Part shown: positions 1-11,884 of the stretch, piece by piece
Numbering within the stretch: position 1 is the stretch's first letter
Layout of the letters: each line of letters begins with the position of its first letter
Origin: Cladocopium goreaui
Taxonomy: Eukaryota; Sar; Dinophyceae; Suessiales; Symbiodiniaceae
Assembly: GCA_947184155.2 (NCBI GenBank)
Contig: CAMXCT020001391.1
Span: 124,001-188,000 of the forward strand
DNA: 64,000 nt
Reading direction: 5' to 3'
Program-made: the position numbers and the translations under genes
Notes under the pieces: generated by a model
The model's input: only the letters and a program-made list of their open reading frames with translations
Databases searched by the model: none
What the model was told of the DNA's origin: nothing

Positions 1-797
1 CCCGATTTGCGCCGCTTGCTCGATGGCAGCACTGCACCGTGATCATGTTCAGCCATGTAGCGCTCTGTGACATATTTGTCAAGTTGATCTGACAAAAACC
101 TCACTATCCCGTGTTGCAGCTGAGATAAACAAGTCCCCGAAGGGTTGCCAGGTGGCCAGATATGTTTGCCCGCAGCCCGTCTGTGACGTTGTACCTGGAA
201 CGCAAATAGTACCAAGTCGATCAAAGGCACAGAATCCTGATCATCGAAGCAATGAGCCAGCTCACCAGCGTCCACCATTGACTGCCATTCTGCCTTGAAG
301 ACATTCAACACTGTTGCATGTGTCATTGCAAGGGACCTCCTCAATCGTGTCACCATCCCACTTGCACTCACCGTGAGAGGAATCATGTTCTCCATTTCAA
401 TGTCCGCATTGTGCTCGCAGCATAAAACTGCCCGATTGCAGAGTTTGGGCAGCCAACCTTTGGTGTAAGAAATCAAAGACTGCTTTCGTGAGTCTCGCAG
501 CATATAGCCTAGGAAGGCTACTATCGCTGAGGAAGTTGCAACAGTTTCGTGCAGCTCATCTGCAGCCTGCTGAGTTCGTCTTGTATGGATCCAGTCATCT
601 TGGTTCTCACTTGTCCACTTCGACTGCTTCACACCATGAACGAAGAACTGCACCCACTTGAAAAACACACGAGTTTCACCTTTGCTTCGCAATTTGTCAT
701 GCAATGGCGCCAAACTCCACCACAGCGTCGAGTTGTTCACAATGTAACCTCCAACGGAAAGGAGATCACTATCTTCAGCAAAGGAAGCTTGCTTGCA
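1..797 (-). CDS. Exon of unknown protein, open at left edge
   Basis: Reading the minus strand from 797 gives about 265 codons without a stop, running off the left edge. A likely splice acceptor (cag) lies at 800-798 just before the first codon. The product is unrecognised. It has a typical globular composition with aromatic residues and helical stretches, for example around the stretch LHDKLRSKGETRVFFKWVQF, and ends inside the window with a basic SSKRRKS stretch. I think it belongs to the same minus-strand gene as the exon at 1657-2343, because the only intervening sequence is intron-like with one further candidate exon. Function cannot be assigned. I am fairly confident it is coding because of the long open frame, and unsure of the exact exon limits. 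Confidence 0.6.
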
Positions 798-1404
798 CTG
801 CGCGTGCAAAAGTCGCATGAATCGTCAATTGGGCCATGTGACACAAATAAAGCAGGTCCATCACTGTCTCTGTCAATCATGCCCAAAAAAACACATGTAA
901 CATCTTTAGGACTTTAGGATGATCCCTTGTGCCTTCCCTGCCATGTCTGCATCCTGGGAATCCTGGGTAGTTAGTAATAATCAACCAGGCATCCCTCACA
1001 TGGAAGCCACAGCAGCTATGCCAGCTATGCATCCCAAGCGTTCAATGCAAACACGGCAATTCCACGACACATGTGAATCAATGTCCACAAACACATCCAG
1101 CACTTCAAGCGTGACAAATCACAACTGCAAGGACGCAACAAACCTGACAAGCTCGTCTATTTCGTTTCTTCCAGCATATGTCATGTTCGTCTATATCAAG
1201 CTCCAAGCATGACATCTTGCAAAGCTGACTCACCGAAAATCATGTGCCATTTGGGATTTTTTGAACAGCGCAGCAAAGCCAGGTATCATCACATGTCCGA
1301 CACTCCCAGAGTCCCAGCGTCACTGCTGTGGAATGCAACAGCAGTTACTGGTCAACATTTACTCGGCGTCTCTTGCAAACAGACCATGAAAAGCTACATG
1401 GCTT

Positions 1405-1545
1405 ACACTCAGCTTGCGCGCCCTCTCTGCTATCAGGGAGGGCAATGAAATCAGCCCGCAACTTCTGAGCAGCAAACTTGATGAGCGACATGAAGCGCTC
1501 CATGGCTTGCGTGGATGCCATCCGACCACGCAAACCTCACAAGTG
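1405..1545 (-). CDS. Probable short internal exon of the same unknown gene
   Basis: A minus-strand frame reads MASTQAMERFMSLIKFAAQK and continues as an amphipathic helix-like segment to a GAGT/GTAAGC donor-like site near 1405. It lies between the exon at 1657-2343 and the open exon at 1-797. The acceptor and the phase joining it to the upstream exon are unresolved: the acceptor gtgag at about 1545 would put the join in a different frame. The exon call is therefore provisional. Confidence 0.35.
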
Positions 1546-1656
1546 AAACAAACCACTCCAAACCAACGCTGGCCGGAAAGCATCGGGTATCAGAAAGAAA
1601 ATATACATACAGAATCTAAAACTAGTCAAGAAGCAATTGAGCGAAGTGTGTACAAC

Positions 1657-2343
1657 CTCAAGCTGATGAACTGCTTTCATCGTGAAGGATTTGTGCATCT
1701 TCAGCTGCAACAAAGCTGCAAACTCCCAAGGCAACGGCGCACCCTTAAGGTCCACATTCATCTCGGTCCAATCATTCGTGTCAAAGAACTTCTGGTTGAT
1801 CTTAGCGTAGAAAGCCTTGATGGCTGTGGCAGGCTCGAAGGCAAACTCGTATCCACTACTGAGGATATAGTCCAGATCTCCTGCACATTGCTGAAGCACT
1901 TGCTGAAAGTGGTAAAGAAACGGCGCATATACACAGACGTTGTCGGTGCTGTCCATGCTGAAAAAGACCTCTGCAATGAAGCTGTCCAGTGTCTCATAGG
2001 CTGTAGTAAAGTGGTGAAATGTGCGTAGAGTCACATGAACTGCATCACTTACATTCTGGTGCTGCTGCAGCTCATCCAGCAAACATTTCATGATGGCCTG
2101 AATTGCCCTCAGACGCCACTGTTCCCACGACATGGACTGACTCTTTTTCAAAGCAGCCTGCTGCATGTCTGCTGCAACACTACAATCAGCAGCAACTGAG
2201 GCCATGAGGCAGTGAAGGATGGTCAGACACAAGTTGAACCAATACTCGCTTCCACAAGCGACCAATGAAACAAATCTCGTTTGACATGCTGAATTCACTG
2301 TAGCCAATGCTTGCTTGACAAGTGCACCCACAAGTTCGTTTTT
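1657..2343 (-). CDS. Exon of unknown protein (same gene as 1-797)
   Basis: This minus-strand exon starts after an acceptor (tttag, 2348-2344) with codons for KNELVGALVKQALATV and runs 229 codons to a GT donor at 1656-1655 (HQLE/gttgta). There is no ATG near its 5' end, so an upstream exon or a trans-spliced leader site must provide the start. The protein is rich in Leu, Ala, Phe and Tyr, has a predicted all-helical character, and shows no motif I recognise. It sits 152 bp downstream of the methyltransferase-like gene and is read in the same direction, so both may belong to one unidirectional cluster. Function is unknown. Confidence 0.55.
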
Positions 2344-2494
2344 CTAAAGGCATGCGCTAGCATTTGTATTTACTTTTAACTAAAGCACTCAACATGCACA
2401 AGCCAATTGATCTTTTGCTCTTCAAGCGTCTGAGACAAGTTTTAATCACCTGCTGCCTACCTAATTAAAACCACAAGTTTGTGCACTTCACAAA

Positions 2495-3547
2495 CTAATG
2501 AATTGCCTGTGCAGCTTGCCACGATTGAATCACATGGCGCCCAAACTGTATGCTGTACTGTTGGGATTCCACAAGCAGCTCTTTCACACCTGTGAATGAT
2601 CCGTCCTCCCCTCGCTCAGCCAACTGGAATTCCGACTTGCGAACATACGGCTTGTTGCGTTGCATCAGGGTCATCCAAGGCTGCCTGGACCATAGCTGCA
2701 GAGGTTTCAAAGTGGGACCTCCAAAACAAAAGTGGTAGGTCACGTTCTTCTGAGATCCTATAAATTGCAGAACTGCAGCCAGGGAGCCTGATTCAGGCGC
2801 CACAGAATTCAACGGTTGTTCCAAACCGTCATGAAGGTCAAGCAACACTGCTAGCAGCAGAAGCAGTGCTGACAGATCAGCCAAGACATTGCCTTCCAGC
2901 ACAAACCTTGCAGACTCATTGCCCAGCCAACTGTTGTCAATGCTTCGCAAGCTAACAGATCTGCAAAGAATCACAAAACTGGAGCAAGGAAGCCCTAGCC
3001 AGCAAAGTGCTCCTGGTTTTGCCGACGCCATTGCAAGAAGCCACAGGCGAAGCCCTGCTGCTTGAAGCACGTCATGGTCGCTGTTCAGCAAGTAGTCCAG
3101 AGCAACGCCAACATACCCCTTCTCAATTGCAGCACGAGAAAGATTGGCAGTGCCGCAGAAATACTCAATGAATTGGAGACGTGCAACTCCACGTTCTCTA
3201 TTGCTCCATGTGCGAACGCAAAGAGCTGTCAGCATATCTTTCAAACACCAGCCTTGCATCCATGGAAATGCAGTACACAGGTACTTCGGCCACAGCATCT
3301 GCGCTCGTCCACCACTGCAGTGATCATCATACTGACAAAAACGGTCAATCTTGGCATGTAGTTCAGCAATGGCACCCATGTCCTGGCACTGCAGCGCCCC
3401 ATGCTCATCCACAGGAAACGGCTCGCAGTCGGCCAAACTATGTGCAGTGACATATGCGCTGCAAGCTTTCAGTTGCTGTGTGACTTGTTGCTCCCGCTGC
3501 AGCAAGGCATTCATACGGCTTGCGACGCTGCTGGCATCCGCCTCCAT
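2495..3547 (-). CDS. C5-methyltransferase-fold protein (degenerate DNA methylase-like)
   Basis: An intact 350-codon minus-strand frame from ATG at 3547 to a TAG at 2495. Its C-terminal two thirds show the landmark order of a cytosine-C5 methyltransferase fold: a motif-I-like EYFCGTANLS near residue 128 (SAM-binding loop), an acidic-residue ALDY near 149, a motif-IV-like LGLPCSS near 185 with Cys in the catalytic position, and a motif-VI-like EQP near 243 in place of ENV. The first 110 residues are a helical N-terminal extension. I remember this arrangement as a very abundant dinoflagellate family, often annotated only as hypothetical. Whether it methylates DNA is unproven: motif VI is changed and motifs VIII-X are not evident. 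The gene lies in a same-strand cluster with the RING gene upstream. Confidence 0.6.
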   Translation of the reverse strand: MEADASSVASRMNALLQREQQVTQQLKACSAYVTAHSLADCEPFPVDEHGALQCQDMGAIAELHAKIDRFCQYDDHCSGGRAQMLWPKYLCTAFPWMQGWCLKDMLTALCVRTWSNRERGVARLQFIEYFCGTANLSRAAIEKGYVGVALDYLLNSDHDVLQAAGLRLWLLAMASAKPGALCWLGLPCSSFVILCRSVSLRSIDNSWLGNESARFVLEGNVLADLSALLLLLAVLLDLHDGLEQPLNSVAPESGSLAAVLQFIGSQKNVTYHFCFGGPTLKPLQLWSRQPWMTLMQRNKPYVRKSEFQLAERGEDGSFTGVKELLVESQQYSIQFGRHVIQSWQAAQAIH

Positions 3548-3618
3548 TGCACTCACATGTGTTAGCTATTGTCTCAAACTTGGTATGTTTGAGCTCTTTT
3601 GTGCTTTTTTCTTCCTAA

Positions 3619-3870
3619 TGAGATCAAATGAGATAAAATTGAGATAAAATGAGATAAAATGAGATAAAATGAGATAAAATGAGATAAAATGAGATAATCC
3701 GATCGGCCTCAAATGAGATAAAATGAGATAACAATTGTCTCAAATGAGATAAAATGAGATAATCCGATCGACCCGACCGACCGATCAGCCGATCTATTGT
3801 CTCAAATGAGCTAAAATGAGAAAAAATGCAATATTCCGATCAGCCAATCTGTTGTCTCAAATGAAATAAT
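3619..3870. repeat. AAATGAGATA minisatellite
   Basis: About a dozen copies of a 10-bp unit aaatgagata, interrupted by TCCGATCGG/CCGACCGA blocks and by ATTGTCTCAAATGAG, which makes the array partly palindromic (tctca...tgaga). It fills the spacer between the methyltransferase-like gene and the RING gene. From 3871 to 4437 I see no coding signal apart from opposite-strand frames. Confidence 0.85.
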
Positions 3871-4437
3871 GTGAGCTACACAATGTCTAGCTAAATAATG
3901 TGATTCATGGATGCAAACTTATCAAAGTAAAGGAACTACAGAATACAATGCAATGAGCATTGCCTGTATGCACCTCATGCCCACTGCAGCTGAGCCACAA
4001 AAACCCTTTGCAAAAAACATCAGCTGACCACGATTCAAATGCTGCAGCCTTCAGAATGCTTATGAATTATGCTTTAACCTTTGTCAAATGACGCTCAATC
4101 TCAAGCTTGCATGCCGACAATCAACTAACCAAACGCAAGCAGTGCACACACATATAAACTGTACTGACAATAATGCCATGTTGTTCCAGGCCATGAAACT
4201 TCCCCTCCATGCCACGAAGAGTTCTCAGCTTCTCAATGCCAAAAGATGCGGGCTGCTGCATTTTGAACCGTTCTTGCGAGCTCACGCTAATGATTCCTAT
4301 GTTATAGTAATGCCAGGCACATATGCCGCAACCCTTGCGATGACAAAAACATCATGTGCTCTAGCAGCAGCATGGCATGGTCACATCAGACCAGCATCTG
4401 AAGGCAATCCCTCAGAGCAAAGAAAAACTGCATCGCT

Positions 4438-6183
4438 TCACAAGACCATGTCTTCAGCCGCAGCTGCTGCAGCTGCCACATCATCCCTTGAACCAGCAGC
4501 AGCTGCTGCAGCTGCCACATCATCCATTGAACCAGCAGCCGCTTCCATGTTTCCAAGATCCACAAAGTCCGGGTCATCATGCACCACGGGGCATCTGAAG
4601 GGGCACCAGCCACGTGGATGCTGTCCGATAGTCCAAGTCTTTTCCAAGCACATCGAATGAAAGACATGTCCACAGGTCAAGGCCAGCAGCTCTCCATTGC
4701 TCCAGCTAGCTGTCAACGCCTGGTAACAAATCACACACACCTTGGAATTGTCACTTGCACCGGACAGCGCTGCATTCACAGCCTCCATGGCACCATCTCC
4801 ATCTGCCACAGCATGATTTGCCATTGCAGCAACATGGCTTTCAGCTGCAGCTGTCGCCACCATTCCATCACCATTGGCCTGGTCTCCATTCTCAACAGCC
4901 ACAGCCACTGGAGGTGTTGGCACCAGAATCGCATTCAGAGGGGACGCACTCTCAGCAGCCACACCCACTGGAGGTGTTGGCACCGGAATCGCATTCGGAG
5001 GGGGCGCACTCTCAGCAGCCACAGCCACTGGAGGTGTTGGCACCGGAATCGCATTCGGAGGGGGCGCACCAGCAGCTGCAGCTGCCACACCTGCAGTGGC
5101 CAATGGCGCCAACGGAACTGCAGGAAGAGCCTTCCCAATTGCAACACGAGCAGCTGGCGGTGGAGCCGCCTTTGACATTGCAGGAGGGCCTTGAGGAGGA
5201 AGCTTGGGGACAACAGCAAGCATGTCCGGAAGCTGCATCTGATTGGGATCCGGCACATGCGGTGCCTTCGGGTTCGTCTTGGGGCGAGTTTCAGAAATTG
5301 TCATCCACTCGTCGTTGAAACCTTCATTGGCTGCCATTGCGTTGACAAAGTCGTCAGAAAGCAAGGGCTCCCGCCTCAACGCAGCAACTGTCTGCTCCAT
5401 CGCCTCATGTGCCTCTTTGATCTTGTTGTGCTGTATCCGAAATCGAGCATTCATTGCGGCATAGGTCTTGACACGCAAACGTGAGACTGGCGTGCAAGGC
5501 TTGACCCTTGTCAGGATCCACACCAGCTTGGCCAAAGCAGCCTGGCTCAGATCCGAAGTTGCCGTTGGGTCCAGCTTGTTGTCTATGGCTTCGCATACTT
5601 CTGACAAACGCACCTGGGCAGAGACCCAAAATATTCACGTGGCGTTTCAATCATGTTGCAATTTGTGACCAAAACAGCTACTGATTGCAAATACATTCAC
5701 TCACTGGTCTGCAATATTATATGTATCCACTCCACTTCAGACTTCCCCCCCTGGCACCTTCGGCAGTGTGCGAATCATTGCTGCACCACGGGTGATGTCC
5801 TTCCTGGAGAAGAGCAAAGCCTGAGATTGATCCAGCATATTCATTGCAGCTTGCATAGCCTCCTCAGCAGAAGTGGCTGCGGGTACTCCAGCTGCTTTGC
5901 TCTTTGCCACTGGACTCTCTGCAGCAGCATCTGAAGAAGCAGCAGCTATTGAAGGAGCAGCGATTGGAGCAGCACTGCTGGAAGGAGCAACTTCAGGCGC
6001 CGGCGCCTCATCAGCTGAGCTGGAGTCATCTGGATTCGGAAACCCGTGTGCATTGCCCATGCCACTCATCATTGCGGCCAGCATCGGGTTGGCCATCATA
6101 GGGTTGGTGGCCATCATGGCATTCATCATGTTCATCATTGGGTTCTTCATGACCTTCTGCTTCTTGTTCGCGTGTCGGCCCAT
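4438..6183 (-). CDS. RING-finger protein, two exons (probable E3 ligase-like)
   Basis: Exon 1 (6183-5758) begins at ATG with MGRHANKKQKV, then a Met/Asn-rich stretch (NPMMNMMNAMMATNPMM) and an Ala/Ser/Pro-rich acidic segment. A GT donor at 5757-5756 and an AG acceptor at 5615-5614 remove a 144-bp intron in phase 0. Exon 2 (5613-4438) has a helical segment, a Pro/Ala-rich region with three 20-residue repeats, and a RING-like finger (CVIC ... TCGHVFHSMC ... CPFRC). It ends in Ala-rich tandem repeats with MDDV/RDDV linkers. Total about 533 aa. RING domains usually recruit E2 ubiquitin enzymes, but the last cysteine pair is spaced CxxxC rather than the usual CxxC, so activity is uncertain. The join of the two exons is my inference from splice signals and reading phase. 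Confidence 0.6.
4895..5074. repeat. Three 60-bp coding tandem repeats
   Basis: Three consecutive 60-bp units inside the RING gene exon 2, each encoding a 20-residue block with the core PPPNAIPVPTPPV. They are nearly identical (a few substitutions), which points to recent in-frame expansion by replication slippage or unequal exchange. Confidence 0.9.
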
Positions 6184-7354
6184 GGTCTGAAGCGTCACAG
6201 ACAAAGCAAGACAAACGGTGGCACTTGACTTGCCTTTGAGACTGAAAGACTTTAAAAAGCAAACGCGATGCGGGTTCAATGGCTCTCACCTTGTATTTAC
6301 TTGCAACCTACCAACTCAATGATGAAACCAACCAGAGTTCAAGACTTGACGATGTCATGCAGATTCAAAGCATTGACGCAGACACTTCTTGCATGCAAGT
6401 ACTTGCGATTGCAGACATCACAAGCATCTTGAAACTTGTTGTATACACCACACAACATTTTCAATCAAGACTAAGACTAAGTTCAAGCTAACCTGCTGCA
6501 CAGCAAATCTTTTCAACGCAGATATGAACAAATGCCACCAACGCTGCTGCGAGGTGGTGTCACTTCCTATGCCTGCAGAGGCTTTGCTGCTAGCGCCAAT
6601 CAAAGTTCCAGGCTCGGGTTGCAAGCAGCCATTGAATGCTGAAGCTGTTCCTGAGCCAATCAAGATGCCGGGCCATGATGACCTCAGCAATAATATGAAG
6701 GACTCCGTACTGCTATGCCAAGGATTGCATCAGTTCCACATACCCGGCTGGGGCCGGTGTGTCAACTCGGCGGTACAAACGCCGTGTCATGCCTTCCACT
6801 ATGATCAAAATTCAATGAAGTCGGCCTCATCTTGGCAACAGAAAGATGCTCAGGCCCCTAGAAACTAGATTATTTCTTTGCAGAACACTTGAATTTGAAA
6901 CGCAATGGATTTAAGATTTGCAAGAGGCAAGCAAAACCTGGAGCCAAACAGCCGCAACAGTGCCAAGCACATGTGAATGCCCAAAACTCCCGACAGTGCC
7001 ACGCACAAGTCAATGCACATGCACATTTCACAATATGAACTCAGCGCAACACACAAGCTGCACAAGTTACAACACAATTCAGAAACTGACGCAAGACGGT
7101 GTGGTGGGTTTTCCAGAGACTCTTAGACTCTTCAAGTATTTCCATCAGACTTGCCAAGCCCCAGACGACTTGAGACAAATCTCACTGATGTAGACAGCTG
7201 CACCTGTTTCAGGCGCACATTTTCATGTAGGCATCAGCAAACAGTGATTGTCATATGCCACAAGAAATGAGCTCAATAGGCGGCAGGCTGCACACAACAA
7301 TGGAACATCCTCGCAAGAACTGAGATATAGAAAAAAAGTTCCCAGCGGCCCTTG
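6184..7354. other. No supported gene
   Basis: This stretch contains only short frames without recognisable domains on either strand. From about 7130 a diverged copy of the repeat described at 7355-8555 begins (cttgccaagcccc ... cacctgtttcaggcgcac). Confidence 0.5.
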
Positions 7355-8555
7355 CAGTCAAGTCAGCTTTGCCAAGCTTCAGACAATTGCAGACAAAGCT
7401 CGGAGGCTCGTGTAGGCAGCACCTGCTTCAGGGTGCGCATTCTTATGTCAAGCGACTTCTTTTTCAATTCAATGCGATCCAATCAATTCACAAAACAGCA
7501 ACAAGTAAACCCACGATGCACCACAAGATAAGACAAGAAGTCTGAGACTTGCTGCACCGCGTCGGGTGTCAAGCTACAAGCCAAGCAGGTGAGGCATGAC
7601 AAAGATTCAAACCACAGAATCCCTAGCAAGTCAAGTCCAAGCATTTCACTACCTGAGGCTTGCGCAAGATCCAAGCCACAACCCAAGCAAGTTGTAGACA
7701 GTCCTGGCTAGCAAGCTTACTGGCACAGGCATCGGCATCTATACAAAGGCCATAAAAGACATTGCAGCACTGTCGAGCAGATGTCCAGGCTCAAGGCAAC
7801 AGGTCAACAAACAGATTTGCAGATCAATGCATCTGGTTTTGAGGCCATAACAAGGTAAGTACTAAACGTTGTTGGTAACAACATTTTTCAAATGGCATCT
7901 GTCTTGAAGGGTTGCGCGTTGCCTGCAAAAAATGAATTGGAGCAACCCCAACGGGAAAGCTATTCCGTTGGGGTTTGCGCTGGGCCATTTTTGGCAGCCG
8001 AAAAAATTCTCCAGAGACTTCCATGGGGCCGCAAACCATTGAACTTTGGTTTCCTGCTGGGCAGAACCCAAAAATGTGTGGGACCCAACACAAACAGCTG
8101 CAACCTTTTGAAGCCGCCGTTTTGGTGACCCAACCCAAATGGAAACTTGCCAGATTACAACAACTCATCATCTTAGCAACGATTGTCATTGAGAAGCTGA
8201 AAAAGTAACCACTTAAGTAAGTGCGGTAAGTTTGCCTGCTATCAAAAGTCAGATTTTCCAAGCCCCAGGCAATCGCAGACAAAGCTAGCGAGACAGCACC
8301 TGGATTCAATGCAAGCGACTTTTTTCTCATTCTCACGCAGTTCAACCAAATCGCACATCCCACGAAGCACCAAATTCAAGAACACTGACTGAGACTTGCA
8401 CCGCGTCCGGATTCAAGCTACAAGCCAAGCAGGTGAGGCATGACAAAGATTCAAACCACAGAATCCCTAGCAAGTCAAATCCAAGCATTTCACTAGCTGA
8501 GACTTGCGCAAGATCCAAGCCACAAGCAAGTCGTAGACAGTCCTGGCCAACACAA
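7355..8555. repeat. Direct duplication of a ~300-bp segment
   Basis: Positions 7355-7710 and 8245-8555 are direct copies. The best block (about 7553-7708 against 8397-8546) is nearly identical and includes caagctacaagccaagcagg in both. A weaker third copy starts near 7130. The material between holds a short hairpin. No coding potential is evident, so this looks like non-coding segmental duplication rather than LTRs (no terminal TG/CA, primer site or ORF between). Confidence 0.75.
7945..7976. repeat. Short hairpin with AACCCCAACGG arms
   Basis: AACCCCAACGG at 7945-7955 pairs with CCGTTGGGGTT at 7966-7976 across a 10-nt loop. It resembles the hairpins at 8.7-9.2 kb in style but not in arm sequence. 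Confidence 0.7.
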
Positions 8556-8710
8556 GCTCCAACACAAGCAAGGTGCAAGATTTGTGCGGTCTGGTTCTGG
8601 AATCATGTCGGTGTTTATTTTAAGCCCAAGTTAGCAAAATAAAAGCAAAAATAGATAGCAAATGAAGGTAAGACCCACAGGTAAGTACCAACATAAACCC
8701 AACGTACGCA

Positions 8711-9260
8711 ACGCATGGCCCCGACATGACCCAAAAACGGCAGCGTTTCTCAACCCAGACCTAATTTTCTTTAGGTCTGGGTTGAAAATTGCTCAACATA
8801 TCCCCACATGATCGCCGTTCTTGGCCCAACCTGGGCTCAACATAGGGTCAACATGGCCCCAACATAGCCCCCAAGCGCCCAACATAGGGCCAACATAGGT
8901 CCCACATAGGCCCAACATGGCCCTGACATGAACCAAAAACGGCGGCGTTTCTCAACCCAGACCTAATTTTCTTTAGGTCTGGGTTGAAAATTGCTCAACA
9001 TATCCCCACATGATCGCCGTTCTTGGCCCAACCTGGGCTCAACATAGGCTCAACATGGCCCCAACATAGCCCCCAAGGGCCCAACATGGCCCAACATGGT
9101 CCAACATAGGCCCAACATAGGCCCAACATAGGTCCCACATAGGCCCAACATGGCCCCGACATGACACAAAAACGGTGTGTTCATTTAAGCCCGGATACCA
9201 GGCCTTAAAAGAACACGCCGCTCTTGGCCGAACATAGGCTCAACATGGCTCCAACATGGC
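8711..9260. repeat. Tandem hairpin array in CCAACATGG minisatellite
   Basis: Two 202-bp-spaced copies each contain a perfect 14-bp stem (CAACCCAGACCTAA and its complement) at 8751-8784 and 8953-8986. A third copy at 9177-9216 keeps the outer flanks (ccaaaaacgg ... ttggcc) but has a different stem (GTGTTC.TTTAAG.CC). Between them run 10-11-bp units of the form cccaacatgg/cccaacatag. No coding role is seen. Confidence 0.85.
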
Positions 9261-9299
9261 CCCAAGATAGGAGAGATTCACTATTTATATTCGCATGTT

Positions 9300-9820
9300 T
9301 GTGCTCGCTATGTCAGTAAATCATTGGTGCTTTTCCCTGCCCCAGAACCAGCCCGGCAGGGGACTGACAATCCAAGATTGTTGTTCTTTGCAAACCACTG
9401 CACACTTTTGAATTAATGTCACAGTTGGAATATGTCACCCTCATGCACGCTTTGCGCTTCTCTGAGCTTGTAGCTTCGAAGACCAATCAGCATGGGCAAA
9501 ATCACCTGGCACACGCAGCTACAATATACACTTGCAAAGGGCGATGGCCATGCAAAGACATGAGCCCACACTAACTTGACTGTTGCAAAGGCAAGTTCCA
9601 AACTATTTTCCTTCTCACGCTGAAAATGTCGAAGGCCAACGTTGCCAAACATCTTAACTTAAACATTTCGGAAGCAGCGCAGCTAACTTGCTCAACCGAC
9701 CTTTCTTGTTGGTATCTACTGACTGCCCACACCTGCAGTGCCTCTGGATTAAAGACGGATTCCATGTGGGTTCAACTTTCCAAACAAACATGCTCGTGAC
9801 CACTTTGCAAAAAGCTTGTG
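9300..9820. other. No supported gene
   Basis: Only short frames on both strands with no recognisable motif. I see nothing here that I can annotate. Confidence 0.5.
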
Positions 9821-9821
9821 A

Positions 9822-9902
9822 GTGTGACAACATGCAACAGCTGGTGACTGTGACAACTTGCAACAGCTTGCGACTGTGTCAACTTGCAACAGCTTGTGAC
9901 AG
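9822..9902. repeat. 27-bp minisatellite
   Basis: Three tandem units of about 27 bp with the core gtgacaacttgcaacagctt. Non-coding. Confidence 0.75.
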
Positions 9903-10399
9903 ATTGTCTGTCTCTCAATCCCTCCATTTGTTTATCCTGCACCCACAGGCAGCACAAGATGACACGCATTCAGAGCAATAGTGGGCTGACGAAGCCCATG
10001 ATGTGCCACGGCCGGCCCGCACCTCAGAAACAAGCAACTAGCAAAGGGACCAACTTTCACAACGAAGAATCAACACCAAAAGAAAAGTAAAGAATACCAT
10101 GTTGCATGAATTCCTTTGAAAGGGCTCCTCAGGATGAACATAGGAGAATGTTTGCTGTGTGCGCGCCACGCCCATTCTTGAGAACCTCTTTCAGGGGAAA
10201 CTACAGTAAACAATTTCAGGGCACAGCACCATTGTGCTTTGAAATTTGCTGTTTGTTTGTTGTGGCAGGCATGAGTGTCTCTTGCGCTGGGACCACAAAA
10301 GTGAGATGCACCTTCTTTTCTGGATCTGAAGCAACAATTTGACACACCAGACCAGGAACCCTTGTCCTGGCACAAAACCAAACAATTCAACACACTAGA

Positions 10400-10680
10400 A
10401 AATTGTGCTCCAAGCGCGGCCTTAGAATCTGAGTACGAGGTCGAGGTCCTCTGCCTTTTCCACGGCCGTTGTGGCACAGGCGGCGGTGAAGGTGGTGGAG
10501 GCGGAGGCGGGGGTAAAATCCGAGACCGTGGATCTTCCTCCTCTTCCTCCACCTCAGCTTCCTCGCTTGGATCATCAGATCTGTCAGAGTCAAACCCCAT
10601 CTCGACCCTAAGTTCTTGAATCCACCGGTGGATCTCATCATCAGCATCTGGATGCGGCGACTTCTTGTCAGAATCCAACC
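10400..10680 (-). CDS. Probable exon: acidic and poly-proline protein
   Basis: After an acceptor-like aaccag (about 10686-10681), a minus-strand frame reads LDSDKKSPHPDADDEIHRWI, then a Glu-rich acidic stretch, then eight or more prolines, then a basic PWKRQRTSTS segment. Composition is strongly protein-like and biased (acidic, then proline, then basic), as in disordered regulatory proteins. No ATG is present, so it would be an internal exon. The 3' limit is unclear, and the frame beyond about 10400 looks intronic. The opposite strand in this interval is the GGT/GGC-rich shadow. Confidence 0.4.
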
Positions 10681-11870
10681 TGGTTCATGATGAGACCAAT
10701 GAGCAACAAGCAAACATGGGCCAGCTGGCACTTGGGTTAGCCCTAAACCTGGATTGCCCTTTGGTTCTTGATGATATTTTGTCCAGGTCCAGCACAATAG
10801 AAACAATCAAACCTAAGCACACGCGAGGCACCCAGTGTAGGAGAGCAACCGAAAGGAGCAGTCGAGCAACAAAGCTGTCAGCAGCACGGCTGAAGCACTT
10901 CTGTGAAGGCCCTTGCTACCTTGGCGGTCCACTGATTGCATCACGCGACTGCGACACAACAGCTACAAGGCAAGTGGCATCCCAACAATTAAAAAAAAAA
11001 AGCCGCATGCACAAACACACAAACGCACTACTTAAAACAGAAGAACTCGGGCAGATCCAAGAAACACACCACACTGATGACAAGTTGGTGATTGCCATGC
11101 AATCTGACATGAGTTTTGATCATCTCCACAAGTTGATAGACCGCCTTCGAACCAGCTTGGGAGGCCCAAGCAATGCGCTTCAGATCTGCCAAATTTACAG
11201 AAGGATTGCCTCAGGTCAAGCTGCAGAACACGGTCCAGGTAATTTGTCAAAATTGGCTCCAAGTCGCAAGCCCCGGATGGATGAGAAGCATTGCTTGGCC
11301 CCACAGTTAAATGGTTAGATTGCATGAGCACATAAATTCTTCCATCATAATTTTATGATTCCTCTGCCGGCTTGGGATCCAAAATTTGGCCCCCCCAGGG
11401 CCCCCAAGTCCTTGGGAGGCCCCCCCCAAGCCTTGGGCTGGCCCACCCAAATTTATTCAGGGTTTTGAACCCCCTTTCCCTCAATACCAAGAAGAAATTT
11501 GGTAACCCAAAAACTGTCGTTGAATGTAACCACCTTGGATTTTTTGAATCTAAGTTCAATCCAAGATACCACACTGACACTGATCATCATCCTTCCAAAA
11601 TCCCCGGACATCATAATGGATGTGGGTGGCTTGAGGAAACTCACCTTGGGTCGTGTTTGGACAGCACATAAAAGAAACAAATCGCACCCATGAAAGAAAT
11701 ACAAGAAGCATCTGCGCCGCAGAAAAGAAATATGATAATCCAAACCTTCTGGCACTAACTGACTTGTGCGTTTTCAAACAAATAGGTAAACCTCCACAGG
11801 ATTGACCTGTGAAACTCGTGTGCCATCTCTGAATCCTTGCCAAACTACGTTTCAGATAGCCAGGGATTAA
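10681..11870. other. No firmly supported gene
   Basis: Short frames only. A CCCCCAAG/CTTGGG-rich palindromic patch lies at 11385-11440. There is no convincing exon apart from the weak candidate at 11885-11970. Confidence 0.4.
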
Positions 11871-11884
11871 GTGACAGCCTTTTT

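Noticed and set aside
4088..5318. Plus-strand ORFs over the RING gene
   Set aside because: Shadow frames of the Ala/Pro-rich minus-strand exon.
7355..8555. Direct repeats considered as LTRs of a small retroelement
   Set aside because: Ends are ragged, no primer site or coding sequence lies between, and a third partial copy exists.
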